Assembly (NCBI GenBank): GCA_964437465.1
Contig: CAYTGI010000014.1
Coordinates: 1-27,224 of the forward strand
DNA length: 27,224 nucleotides
Source of the DNA: JAGQLF01 sp964437465
GTDB lineage: Bacteria; Patescibacteriota; Dojkabacteria; J137
Reading direction: 5' to 3'
Position numbers and translations under genes: made by a program. The notes under the pieces are model-generated. The model was given only the letters and a program-made list of their open reading frames with translations. It was not told where the DNA came from and did no database searches. Below are positions 13,776 to 20,505 of the stretch, piece by piece. Numbering within the stretch: the first letter of the stretch is position 1; every line of letters begins with the position of its first letter.

Positions 13776-14670
13776 AGATAAAGTTAAAAATATTACAGTA
13801 ATAGTGTCCACATTTATTATTATGGCGGTATACTTAATTTTTATGATCTCGTTATTTTTAGAAGTTTTAAAAAGCTGCTTAACAGAGATTTTAATTAGAG
13901 ACCGGGCTTTCACTATTGTTGGTATTGATAGTAATTTTAGATTTTATCTATACTTTATTTCTATTTTTCTTTTATTATTAATTGTTTATAGAGTTATAAA
14001 CGCACTATTTTTTCTATTTACATCAATAATTAAAACTAGACGATTTATTAATGATCTAAACATCACTGAGGAAAAAGAAGATTTTAAGATTTTCTATTCT
14101 CAAAAAGCATATGTATTTACGTCAGGTTTTTTTAATCCGCAGATATATATTAGTTCAAGTCTTATCGATTCATTGTCCAATAAAGAATTGTTGGATGTTA
14201 TAAATCATGAAAAATCTCATAAGCTTAACTACGATCCTTTGTTTAAATTACTTTCTAAATTCTTTATTAAAGCTTTTGTACCTGTTCCCTTTAGTAAAGA
14301 GATAATTTACTCATATATTTTAATGAGAGAAAGAGTAGCAAATATTAATTTGAGCCTTGCCTTTAAGATATTTGAACTAAATAAGCGTGAAGTTACTGTA
14401 AGTAATTATGGGGAAAATATATTTAGTTCGAAAAAACATTTGAAGCTTTACATCGCACTTTTTTCAGTTTGTTTTATATCACTAACATTTGTATCATTAA
14501 CAAAAGTCTTTGCAGCTAATAGTTCTAGCGAAGTATCAGTTTGTGAGGATGAAACTTCTTGCCTGCTCTTAGAGAGAAGTGATAACATTCAGGAACTGCC
14601 AGGACAGTGTAAGGAAATTCTATATTCACCAATTCCAGAGTATAGTGGGGTTTCTGTATTAAATAATTGA
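13765..14670 (+). CDS. BlaR1-like M56 membrane metallopeptidase without sensor domain
   Basis: This 301-residue protein starts at a GTG that overlaps the blaI stop by 11 bases. Two N-terminal membrane segments (about 9-33 and 58-85) precede a cytoplasmic domain. That domain has the zinc motif HEKSH (His148, Glu149, His152) in DVINHEKSHKLNYDPLFKLL and a later MRERVAN that resembles the third-ligand Glu region. A third membrane segment (about 228-250) is followed by a short 50-residue tail with three cysteines. BlaR1 and MecR1 are about 585-600 residues and end in a 250-residue penicillin-binding sensor; that domain is absent here. The peptidase presumably cleaves BlaI after a signal from another protein. 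The adjacent beta-lactamase-like protein is the obvious candidate (inference). Confidence 0.85.
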   Translation: MINRDKVKNITVIVSTFIIMAVYLIFMISLFLEVLKSCLTEILIRDRAFTIVGIDSNFRFYLYFISIFLLLLIVYRVINALFFLFTSIIKTRRFINDLNITEEKEDFKIFYSQKAYVFTSGFFNPQIYISSSLIDSLSNKELLDVINHEKSHKLNYDPLFKLLSKFFIKAFVPVPFSKEIIYSYILMRERVANINLSLAFKIFELNKREVTVSNYGENIFSSKKHLKLYIALFSVCFISLTFVSLTKVFAANSSSEVSVCEDETSCLLLERSDNIQELPGQCKEILYSPIPEYSGVSVLNN

Positions 14671-14703
14671 CACTTAAATTTCTTTCTACTACACTGGTAG
14701 TAG
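14667..14703 (+). promoter_or_regulatory. Promoter with overlapping BlaI-type dyad before dsbA-like gene
   Basis: A perfect -35, TTGACA (14667-14672), and a -10, TACACT (14690-14695), are spaced by 17 bp. The dyad CTACTACACTGGTAGTAG (14686-14703) covers the -10, with arms CTACTA and TAGTAG and a further C/G pair. The left half CTACTACAC recurs before the blaI-like gene. This is a classic repressor-over-promoter layout. It suggests the oxidoreductase is regulated by the BlaI-type repressor encoded just upstream. Confidence 0.65.
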
Positions 14704-14725
14704 TTTATTTATTACTTTTAATATC

Positions 14726-15550
14726 GTGGCTGAAGAGAAAAAAGATACTAAAAACAGTCAATCTTCTGATGATGTTGTAACAATTGACGTTCAACCATTC
14801 ATCACTCCACTAGCTTTACTTATTTCTGCTATCTTCATTTCTATAAGTTTTATTGTTGGAATGAATATGATTTCTAATAGTATCCAGGAATCTGGGGGAG
14901 TTGTTCTTGGATCAGGAGAAACTGGAGGAGGTGCTATTCCAGATTTACCAGCAGGTGATACGCTACCTGAAGATCCTACTACAGGTGTAACTTCAATGAA
15001 CGATGATGCAAGATTAGGAGATGAAAATGCTAGAGTGGCACTAATTGAGTTCAGTGACTATAATTGTGGATTCTGTGGAAGATTTCATACTGATGGGACT
15101 TTTGATCAAATAGTTTCTAACTATGTAGATTCAGGTCAAATTCAATATGTATATAGAGATTTCCCAGGAGTTGGTGGAGAAACTACAGCGAAAGTAGCAT
15201 CAGCTGCTGAATGTCTTCGAAGAGATTTAGGAGCAAGTGATGAACAATACTTTCAATTTATTAAATTAAAGTATCAAAATCAACAGGCTAATGATAACGA
15301 AACTTTAGCAGGATATGCAGAAGAAGTTGGAGTTGATAGAAATGCTTTTCTTGAATGTGCTGAATCAGAAAAATATCTAGATGAAGTTTACGCTGACCTT
15401 GATGATGGAACTTCCATTGGAATTAGCGGTACACCTTCATTTTTAGTTGGCGTAGTACAGGATGATGGAAGTGTAGATGGTGAAATTATCGTAGGAGCAC
15501 AGCCTTACGACTCATTTGCAGCTGCAATTGAAAGACAATTATCACTATAA
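14726..15550 (+). CDS. Membrane-anchored DsbA-like thioredoxin-fold oxidoreductase
   Basis: This 274-residue protein starts at a GTG. A membrane anchor lies at about residues 26-48, then a Gly/Pro-rich linker (SGETGGGAIPDLPAGD), then a DsbA-type thioredoxin domain. The active site is Cys114-Gly-Phe-Cys117 (FSDYNCGFCGRFH), and the cis-proline loop is GISGTPSFLVG. VYRDFP and the helical insertion with AECLRRDLG fit the DSBA/DsbG-like family (PF13462). It should form or isomerise disulfides outside the membrane, with DsbB (18646-19101) as probable re-oxidant. It has a strong TTGACA promoter overlaid by a BlaI-type dyad and is closed by an intrinsic terminator, so it is a single-gene unit. Confidence 0.9.
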   Translation: MAEEKKDTKNSQSSDDVVTIDVQPFITPLALLISAIFISISFIVGMNMISNSIQESGGVVLGSGETGGGAIPDLPAGDTLPEDPTTGVTSMNDDARLGDENARVALIEFSDYNCGFCGRFHTDGTFDQIVSNYVDSGQIQYVYRDFPGVGGETTAKVASAAECLRRDLGASDEQYFQFIKLKYQNQQANDNETLAGYAEEVGVDRNAFLECAESEKYLDEVYADLDDGTSIGISGTPSFLVGVVQDDGSVDGEIIVGAQPYDSFAAAIERQLSL

Positions 15551-15570
15551 TTATCTTTCAAAATATTAAG

Positions 15571-15594
15571 AAAGCCTCTTCGGAGGCTTTTTTT
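15571..15594 (+). terminator. Intrinsic terminator after dsbA-like gene
   Basis: AAAGCCTC (15571-15578) and GAGGCTTT (15583-15590) form a perfect 8-bp stem closed by a TTCG tetraloop. The T-run at 15588-15594 follows. This is a textbook Rho-independent terminator 20 bases after the stop codon. Confidence 0.93.
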
Positions 15595-15657
15595 GTGTCT
15601 CATAAAATAATCTATAAAGACGTTTCACCGTGAATGTTTATTATTCATTTGTTGACA

Positions 15658-15673
15658 ACACAATATATTGGGT
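15658..15673. promoter_or_regulatory. NrdR box 1
   Basis: ACACAATATATTGGGT matches the NrdR-box consensus ACACWATATMTWGTGT except near its right end. It overlaps the end of a TTGACA at 15652-15657. Its start lies 32 bp from that of the second box, about three helical turns, the spacing usual for tandem NrdR sites. Confidence 0.85.
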
Positions 15674-15689
15674 GTAGTTTTTGTTTTAA

Positions 15690-15705
15690 ACACAATATAT
15701 TGTGT
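15690..15705. promoter_or_regulatory. NrdR box 2
   Basis: ACACAATATATTGTGT is a perfect 16-bp NrdR box. It covers the probable -35 region (15700-15705) of the nrdD promoter, so NrdR binding should block RNA polymerase when deoxynucleotide levels are high. The GTG inside it at 15702 is not the nrdD start. Confidence 0.92.
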
Positions 15706-15728
15706 TTGTTTTAAATATAAATTATAAA
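15700..15728 (+). promoter_or_regulatory. nrdD promoter
   Basis: TTGTGT (15700-15705, weak -35) and TATAAA (15723-15728) have a 17-bp spacer. The -10 ends 3 bases before the ATG at 15732, so the mRNA would be leaderless. An upstream alternative uses TTGACA at 15652. Confidence 0.5.
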
Positions 15729-15731
15729 ACC

Positions 15732-17639
15732 ATGTCAAAAAATGATTTAGACTATTCTTACATTCACGTTCCCACACTTGTTGAAGATTACGTTGGTAAT
15801 TCGGATTGGCGGGTGAATGAGAACAGTAATATGAACTATTCCTACCAAGGTTTGAATAATTTCCTTGCTTCTTCTATTCAAGCTAACTATTGGTTAAACA
15901 CTATTTACTCTGATGAAATTGCACAAGCTCACAAAAACGGTGATTTTCATATCCACGATCTTGGATCACTTTGTGTTTATTGCTTGGGATGGAGTTTAGA
16001 AGATTTACTTTTGAAAGGCTTTACTGGAGTTACAGGAAAGATTTCAAGTAAACCAGCTAAACATCTAAGAACTGCGTTAGGACAAGCAGTTAACTTTATA
16101 TACACTCTTCAACATGAAGCTGCTGGAGCTCAAGCTTTCTCTAATTTTGATACTTACCTTGCTCCGTTCATTAGATACGATGGCTTATCTTACAAGGAGC
16201 TAAAGCAAGCAATGCAGGAGTTTATTTTTAATATGAATGTCCCTACAAGAGTTGGGGGTCAAACTCCATTTAGTAATATTACAATGGATATTGTTCCAAG
16301 CGGTCAGCTTGCAGAACAACATGTAATTATAGGAGGAGAATACATGCAAGAGAAATATAAAGATTTTCAAGAAGAAATTAAGATGTTCAATAAAGCATAT
16401 GCTGAAGTTATGATGGAAGGTGATGCTGATGGAAGAGTCTTTACATTTCCAATTCCAACTTACAATATAACTGAGGACTTTGATTGGGAAAATCCTGATC
16501 TTGATGCTATTTGGGAAATGACAGCTAAATATGGAATTCCCTATTTTTCAAACTTTGTAAACTCAGACATGGATCCTGATGATGCAAGATCAATGTGCTG
16601 TAGACTGAGACTGGATAATAGAGAGCTGAGAAAAAGAGGCGGAGGTCTTTTTGGATCAAACCCTCTAACTGGAAGTATAGGTGTTGTAACAATAAATCTT
16701 CCAAGGATAGGTTATCTTGCAAAATCAAAGAGTAATTTTAAGAAGATCTTAAAAGAAAAAATGAATTTAGCAAAGGAAAGCTTAATGGTTAAGAGAAAAA
16801 TAATTGAAGAGTATATGGAGAAAGGTCTATATCCATACTCAAGATTTTATTTGTCAGATATTAGAAAAAGGTTTGGTGAATATTGGAAAAACCACTTTAA
16901 CACTATAGGCATTAACGGTATGAATGAAGCTATACTTAATTTCATGGGTAAAGATTTAACTGATAGTGAAGGAATTGAATTTGCAAATGAAGTAATGGAT
17001 TACATGAGAGAGGTACTAGAAGAATACCAGGAAGAAACTGACCAGTTGTTTAATCTTGAAGCAACTCCTGCTGAATCGACAGCTTATAGACTAGCAAAGA
17101 AAGATATTGAACTATATCCAGATATAATTACTGCTCTTGAATATACTGATCGTGAAAACAAAGATTTAGATCCATATTACTCTAATTCTTCACAACTTCC
17201 AGTTGGTTTTACTGATGATGTTTTTGAAGCAATGGATAAGCAGGATGAATTACAATCTAAATACACTGGTGGTACAGTTTTTCATATTTACCTTGGAGAA
17301 CGTATAAATTCAATTGAAAGTACTAAGAGGTTAATTAAAAGACTATCTTATAGGTATAAAATGCCTTACTTCTCACTTACTCCAACTTTTAGTATTTCAC
17401 CAAAATATGGATATATTAATGGAGAATATGAATTTTGTCCAAAACATGATCAGGATCTATTATCTAAAGGTGAGGAATTGAATGATGCTAATAGACTCAG
17501 GTGTGAAGTTTATTCAAGAGTCGTTGGGTATATTAGACCTGTTGGTCAATGGAATAAAGGAAAGAAATCTGAGTGGGCTGATAGAAAGCACTACTCTCAT
17601 CCTATTGAGAAAAATGAACAACTTAAACTTTCTGTATGA
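15732..17639 (+). CDS. nrdD: Anaerobic ribonucleoside-triphosphate reductase (class III)
   Basis: This 635-residue glycyl radical enzyme reduces ribonucleotides to deoxyribonucleotides without oxygen. I start it at the ATG at 15732 (MSKNDLDYSYIHVPTL); the upstream in-frame GTG lies within an NrdR box. Motifs are GSLCVYCLGWSLEDLL (Cys81, Cys84), SMCCRLRLD (Cys289-Cys290), GSIGVVTINLPRIG and the C-terminal SRVVGYIRPVGQWNKGK with radical Gly599. There is no N-terminal ATP-cone, so overall activity control by ATP/dATP is probably missing. The C-terminal zinc site is unusual: the first ligand pair reads SPKY, and only CPKH and a Cys before EVYSR remain. It is coupled to nrdG by an ATGA overlap. 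Confidence 0.95.
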   Translation: MSKNDLDYSYIHVPTLVEDYVGNSDWRVNENSNMNYSYQGLNNFLASSIQANYWLNTIYSDEIAQAHKNGDFHIHDLGSLCVYCLGWSLEDLLLKGFTGVTGKISSKPAKHLRTALGQAVNFIYTLQHEAAGAQAFSNFDTYLAPFIRYDGLSYKELKQAMQEFIFNMNVPTRVGGQTPFSNITMDIVPSGQLAEQHVIIGGEYMQEKYKDFQEEIKMFNKAYAEVMMEGDADGRVFTFPIPTYNITEDFDWENPDLDAIWEMTAKYGIPYFSNFVNSDMDPDDARSMCCRLRLDNRELRKRGGGLFGSNPLTGSIGVVTINLPRIGYLAKSKSNFKKILKEKMNLAKESLMVKRKIIEEYMEKGLYPYSRFYLSDIRKRFGEYWKNHFNTIGINGMNEAILNFMGKDLTDSEGIEFANEVMDYMREVLEEYQEETDQLFNLEATPAESTAYRLAKKDIELYPDIITALEYTDRENKDLDPYYSNSSQLPVGFTDDVFEAMDKQDELQSKYTGGTVFHIYLGERINSIESTKRLIKRLSYRYKMPYFSLTPTFSISPKYGYINGEYEFCPKHDQDLLSKGEELNDANRLRCEVYSRVVGYIRPVGQWNKGKKSEWADRKHYSHPIEKNEQLKLSV

Positions 17640-18349
17640 TCATAGCTGGTTTAGATAAGTTCACAACTTTAGATTATCCAGGAAAGCTAAGTGCACTCAT
17701 ATATACCTATGGGTGTACAATGAGGTGTCCATTTTGCCATAATCCTGAACTTGTAACTGGAAGGATAAATGAACTAAACAGATTTACAGAAGATGAAGTA
17801 ATTGAATTTATGAAAACTAGAATTGGATTACTAGATGCTTTAGCAATTACTGGAGGAGAACCAACTCTCCATCCTCGACTTGTTTCATTTATGAAAAAGG
17901 TTAAAAGTTTAGGTTTTGAGATAAAGTTAGATACATATGGTTTAAATCCTGAGATTTTAAAGAAGATTGTTGATGAAAGAGTTGTGGATTATTGGGCTAT
18001 GGATGTTAAAGGAGATGAAAATACGTATTTAGCATGTGGTTATAAAGGTAGTACTAATGTTCTAGATAATATTGAACAATCAATCAAAATAATAATGAGT
18101 TCCGGTGCAAAGTATGAATTTAGAACGACAGTTTTAAAAAGTGGAAAGTGGCATACTGACTCTTTAATGCATAATATTGGCAAGAGAATTGCAGGAGCAA
18201 AAAATTATTATTTACAGAATTTTAGAGCTGTTAAGACTTTAGATAAAAGTTTTGAAGGTACTTCTAAGTTCTCCTTCAGTGAAAATGAACTAGAAGAAAT
18301 GAAAAAAGTAATGCTTGGGTATGTTGAAAATGTTGGAATAAGAAATTAA
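17636..18349 (+). CDS. nrdG: Anaerobic RNR-activating radical SAM protein
   Basis: This 237-residue protein is the activase that makes the glycyl radical on NrdD using a [4Fe-4S] cluster and SAM. The cluster motif is Cys27-x3-Cys31-x2-Cys34 (YGCTMRCPFCHNPEL). The SAM-binding GGEP appears as ITGGEPTLHP, and MDVKG is present as in related activases. Its N-terminus, GLDKFTTLDYPGKLSALIYT, is characteristic of the NrdG/TIGR02495 subgroup. The start codon overlaps the nrdD stop (ATGA), so expression is translationally coupled and under the same NrdR control. Confidence 0.95.
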   Translation: MIIAGLDKFTTLDYPGKLSALIYTYGCTMRCPFCHNPELVTGRINELNRFTEDEVIEFMKTRIGLLDALAITGGEPTLHPRLVSFMKKVKSLGFEIKLDTYGLNPEILKKIVDERVVDYWAMDVKGDENTYLACGYKGSTNVLDNIEQSIKIIMSSGAKYEFRTTVLKSGKWHTDSLMHNIGKRIAGAKNYYLQNFRAVKTLDKSFEGTSKFSFSENELEEMKKVMLGYVENVGIRN

Positions 18350-18467
18350 TGCTAATAAGTTTTATAACTACTAAAGTAGCACTAGCAAAGTTACGAGAAG
18401 TTGGGGTCTGGGGGTCTTTTTGTATACTTTTTCTTTTCCCTGTACTTTTTATAACTCAATCCATAAT

Positions 18468-18545
18468 GTCATGGTGAGGCTCTCGAACCATGGGCGCGAG
18501 TACCCTTCGAGAGCCCTACCTACCGGCAGGCAGGCTCAGGGTGAC
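18468..18545. repeat. Composite palindromic repeat, 78 bp
   Basis: The termini GTCATGGTGAG (18468-18478) and CTCAGGGTGAC (18535-18545) are imperfect inverted repeats. Inside, GGCTCTCGAA (18478-18487) and TTCGAGAGCC (18506-18515) form a perfect 10-bp stem. A second palindrome, CCTACCTACCGGCAGGCAGG (18515-18534), sits in the right arm, as if inserted. The sequence is GC-richer than the surroundings, which marks it as foreign. It resembles the GTCAxxxTGAG...CTCAGGGTGAC class of mobile palindromes seen in diverse bacteria (from memory). Confidence 0.75.
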
Positions 18546-18567
18546 AGATTTGTGAAGGAATTCTCCC

Positions 18568-18587
18568 CCTGTCTACCTGTAGGCAGG
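18568..18587. repeat. Second CCTGCCTAC-type palindrome
   Basis: CCTGTCTACCTGTAGGCAGG is an imperfect palindrome with 9-base arms and one mismatch, which is a G-U pair in RNA. It is the same family as 18515-18534, and a partial copy occurs at 22889-22904. The gene-free stretch 18350-18645 otherwise holds only a short CTACT/AGTAG dyad (18368-18379) and no credible ORF. Confidence 0.65.
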
Positions 18588-18645
18588 CAAACCCCTCATG
18601 TTACTGTTGCTTTATTTTGCTAGTTTGGAAAACTAGGAGTAAAAG

Positions 18646-19101
18646 TTATTTTGATGAGTTTTTATTTCGTGTAAGCAAGATATAACCTAATGCAAGTGAG
18701 TCGATAAGCAAAAATGCCATTAGAGCCATAAACTCAAGACTTATAACAAGACTACCAAGTTCTAGAAAAATGGTAGGCTTAGCACAAGATGTACCTGTAG
18801 CTACACAAGCCTCAGATTCTGTAAAAATTCCAATTTGAAGTAAGTTTTGGTAAAGGGAAAATAATGTCCCTATGAACGAAAGAGCGAAAATATGATATTT
18901 TGCAACTTTATCTGTTGTCATTATCGCTATTGCAGAGATCGTGACTATTGGATATAACCAAACTCTTTGCCACCAACAAAAAGGACAAGGTAAAAGTTTT
19001 TCAATTTCACTAATATAAAGACTTCCTAACACTCCAGAAAAAGAGATTAGAAATACAACATGTAACCAATATTGTTTAAAGTATTCTTTAATTTTACTCA
19101 T
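18646..19101 (-). CDS. dsbB: Disulfide bond formation protein DsbB
   Basis: This 151-residue protein has four predicted membrane helices. The first periplasmic-side Cys pair is Cys39-Pro-Phe-Cys42 (LLPCPFCWWQRVWLYP), and the second is Cys99/Cys106 (EACVATGTSC). Both pairs and the WWQR sequence are typical of DsbB/BdbC. The protein passes electrons from a DsbA-type oxidase to quinone. The DsbA-like protein encoded at 14726-15550 is the likely partner, although the two genes are separate units. It is divergent from tRNA-Arg. No Shine-Dalgarno sequence is visible. Confidence 0.92.
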   Translation of the reverse strand: MSKIKEYFKQYWLHVVFLISFSGVLGSLYISEIEKLLPCPFCWWQRVWLYPIVTISAIAIMTTDKVAKYHIFALSFIGTLFSLYQNLLQIGIFTESEACVATGTSCAKPTIFLELGSLVISLEFMALMAFLLIDSLALGYILLTRNKNSSK

Positions 19102-19151
19102 TTATATTACCTAACATTATTATATACAATAAATTATACACTATAGAGTGT

Positions 19152-19157
19152 TATAAT
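19152..19157 (+). promoter_or_regulatory. -10 box for the tRNA-Arg transcript
   Basis: A perfect TATAAT lies 14 bases before the truncated tRNA 5' copy at 19172 and 134 bases before the real tRNA. It may be the original tRNA promoter, displaced by the insert between the two copies. The near-palindrome ACACTATAGAGTGT directly upstream has no known role. Confidence 0.45.
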
Positions 19158-19171
19158 AGTTAGTAAATTTT

Positions 19172-19184
19172 GCGCCCTTAGCTC
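19172..19184 (+). repeat. Truncated copy of tRNA-Arg 5' end
   Basis: GCGCCCTTAGCTC is identical to the first 13 bases of the tRNA-Arg gene at 19291 and begins exactly at tRNA base 1; the preceding bases differ. The two copies are 119 bp apart. Past base 13 the sequence cannot fold into a tRNA. Confidence 0.8.
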
Positions 19185-19199
19185 CTCAAGAGATTCTTG

Positions 19200-19247
19200 T
19201 TCCGAGTTATCGGAATTAGAAGATCTTAGTCCCGACTTTAGTCGGGA
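19200..19247. repeat. Two palindromes in the pre-tRNA-Arg insert
   Basis: TTCCGAGTTATCGGAA (19200-19215) has 6-bp arms. TCCCGACTTTAGTCGGGA (19230-19247) has perfect 8-bp arms and a 2-base centre. The second shares AGTCCCGA and TCGGGAA with the palindrome before tRNA-Lys (22924-22939). Confidence 0.7.
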
Positions 19248-19290
19248 AACTGGAAGGGTAAATGATATTTAACAAACTTTTTGTACTTAC

Positions 19291-19364
19291 GCGCCCTTAG
19301 CTCAACTGGATAGAGCAACGGTCTTCGGAACCGTAGGTTGGGGGTTCGACTCCCTCAGGGCGTA
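19291..19364 (+). tRNA. tRNA-Arg, anticodon UCG
   Basis: The sequence folds as a complete cloverleaf. The acceptor is GCGCCCT/AGGGCGT with a terminal G-U pair, the D arm is GCTC/GAGC, and the anticodon stem is ACGGT/ACCGT. The 7-base loop CTTCGGA gives anticodon TCG. The T arm is GGGGG-TTCGACT-CCCTC, in which the first G faces the last C across the loop. The discriminator is A, and CCA is not encoded. The gene ends at 19364, directly abutting the stop codon of the convergent CapA-like gene. Confidence 0.95.
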
Positions 19365-20420
19365 TTATTCATAAGAAGCTCCGTAGTAATTTGGAACTCC
19401 ATGATAGCTAATCTGAATTGTATGCTCTATTACGTTGATTATCTCTTTATTATCAATTTGCATCTCGAGTAAGGTTCCTGTTGAAGGTTCATCGTTTAAC
19501 TCCATACCAGTAAAAACAAAGTTGCCTAATGAATAATAAATATGCTTGCCATTATAAATTTCATGACCTTGTCTAACATGTGGATGAGCTCCTATAACCA
19601 TATCAGCACCATTATCAATTAAAAACTTAGCCCAATCTTCTTGGTAGGGAGCATGTCTTGTTTGCCTCTCATAACCCCAATGAGCATAAAAAATAATTAA
19701 ATCTGCTGAATTATCTTTTGCGAGGTTAATGGAATCAATTACTCTTTCATGATTTAAATTTGCACTGCCAGGAGAGTCTGGTCTAGCATTCTGATAGAAA
19801 ACCTCAATGTCATTTATTCCTATCCATGCAATCCTTGTATTTTTTAAATCGGTAAAAAGAGGTTGAAATGCTTCATTAAGATTAGATCCAGCACCAAAAT
19901 ATTTGATTCCATTTAAATTTAAATTATCAATTGTACTTAACAAACCTTCGGCTCCGTAATCCATAGTATGATTGTTAGCCAGACTAACTACATCTACTCC
20001 CCCAGTTACCAGTTTATCTAATGACTCTAGAGGAGCGTTAAAAGTATACGGTTTGTTAGGTGCTGGTGCTCCAAATCCTGGATTTGATATCGCAGTTTCT
20101 AAGTTAATTACTGTTAGATCATCGTTATTAAACCTATCAATAAAGAATTGAAAAGGATTCATGTCCAAGTCTTTTATGTATTCACCTACATGCTCTGCTA
20201 GCATAGCATCACCAGCTACATGAATAGTTACAAAATTATCTTCATCTATTTCAGGAAGATAATTTTTTTCAATCATAAAATTATCTTTTGGAATATTAAC
20301 TCGCGTTTCAGTGTAATTATCTGTAGTTAGCTTTGGTTCAATACTTGATAATTCACTAAGACCAAGAAATGTTATGCTAATCAATACAATACCAATTACG
20401 AACAATATAATGTTTTTCAT
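19365..20420 (-). CDS. CapA-family (PGA synthesis) metallophosphatase-like protein
   Basis: I start this protein at the ATG at 20418-20420, giving 351 residues. The frame is open for 43 more codons upstream, but this start yields a clean signal/anchor (MKNIILFVIGIVLISITFLG) and lies 7 bases from a TATATT box. The domain shows VTIHVAGDAMLAEHV, VINLETAIS, VVSLANNHTMDYG, IIFYAHWGYE, IGAHPHVRQG and YYSLGNFVF, the standard CapA/PgsA order with likely metal-binding Asp, Asn and His residues. Family members are linked to poly-gamma-glutamate or capsule formation. No capBC genes are nearby, so substrate and role are open. It should act outside the membrane. Confidence 0.9.
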   Translation of the reverse strand: MKNIILFVIGIVLISITFLGLSELSSIEPKLTTDNYTETRVNIPKDNFMIEKNYLPEIDEDNFVTIHVAGDAMLAEHVGEYIKDLDMNPFQFFIDRFNNDDLTVINLETAISNPGFGAPAPNKPYTFNAPLESLDKLVTGGVDVVSLANNHTMDYGAEGLLSTIDNLNLNGIKYFGAGSNLNEAFQPLFTDLKNTRIAWIGINDIEVFYQNARPDSPGSANLNHERVIDSINLAKDNSADLIIFYAHWGYERQTRHAPYQEDWAKFLIDNGADMVIGAHPHVRQGHEIYNGKHIYYSLGNFVFTGMELNDEPSTGTLLEMQIDNKEIINVIEHTIQISYHGVPNYYGASYE

Positions 20421-20427
20421 AAGATAG

Positions 20428-20433
20428 AATATA
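20428..20433 (-). promoter_or_regulatory. -10 box of the CapA-like gene
   Basis: TATATT on the minus strand is separated from the ATG at 20418-20420 by 7 bases. This supports the shorter start and implies an mRNA with little or no leader. The -35 is not convincing. Confidence 0.4.
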
Positions 20434-20505
20434 TCTTCACTCTCAAGTATACTAACTTGAATATTTATTTGCGAGTAGTATTGAATTAGAATAGTATTTA
20501 AACAA

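Noticed and set aside
15702..15731. GTG start for nrdD giving ten extra residues
   Set aside because: It falls inside the perfect NrdR box and upstream of the probable TSS; the ATG at 15732 fits better.
18368..18379. CTACTAAAGTAG as a third BlaI-type operator
   Set aside because: It lies after nrdG with no promoter or gene start nearby and lacks the full CTACTACAC half-site.
18420..18623. 67-codon ORF with PTGRQAQG and LPVGRQTP
   Set aside because: These peptides are translations of the CCTGCCTACCGG-type palindromes, not protein.
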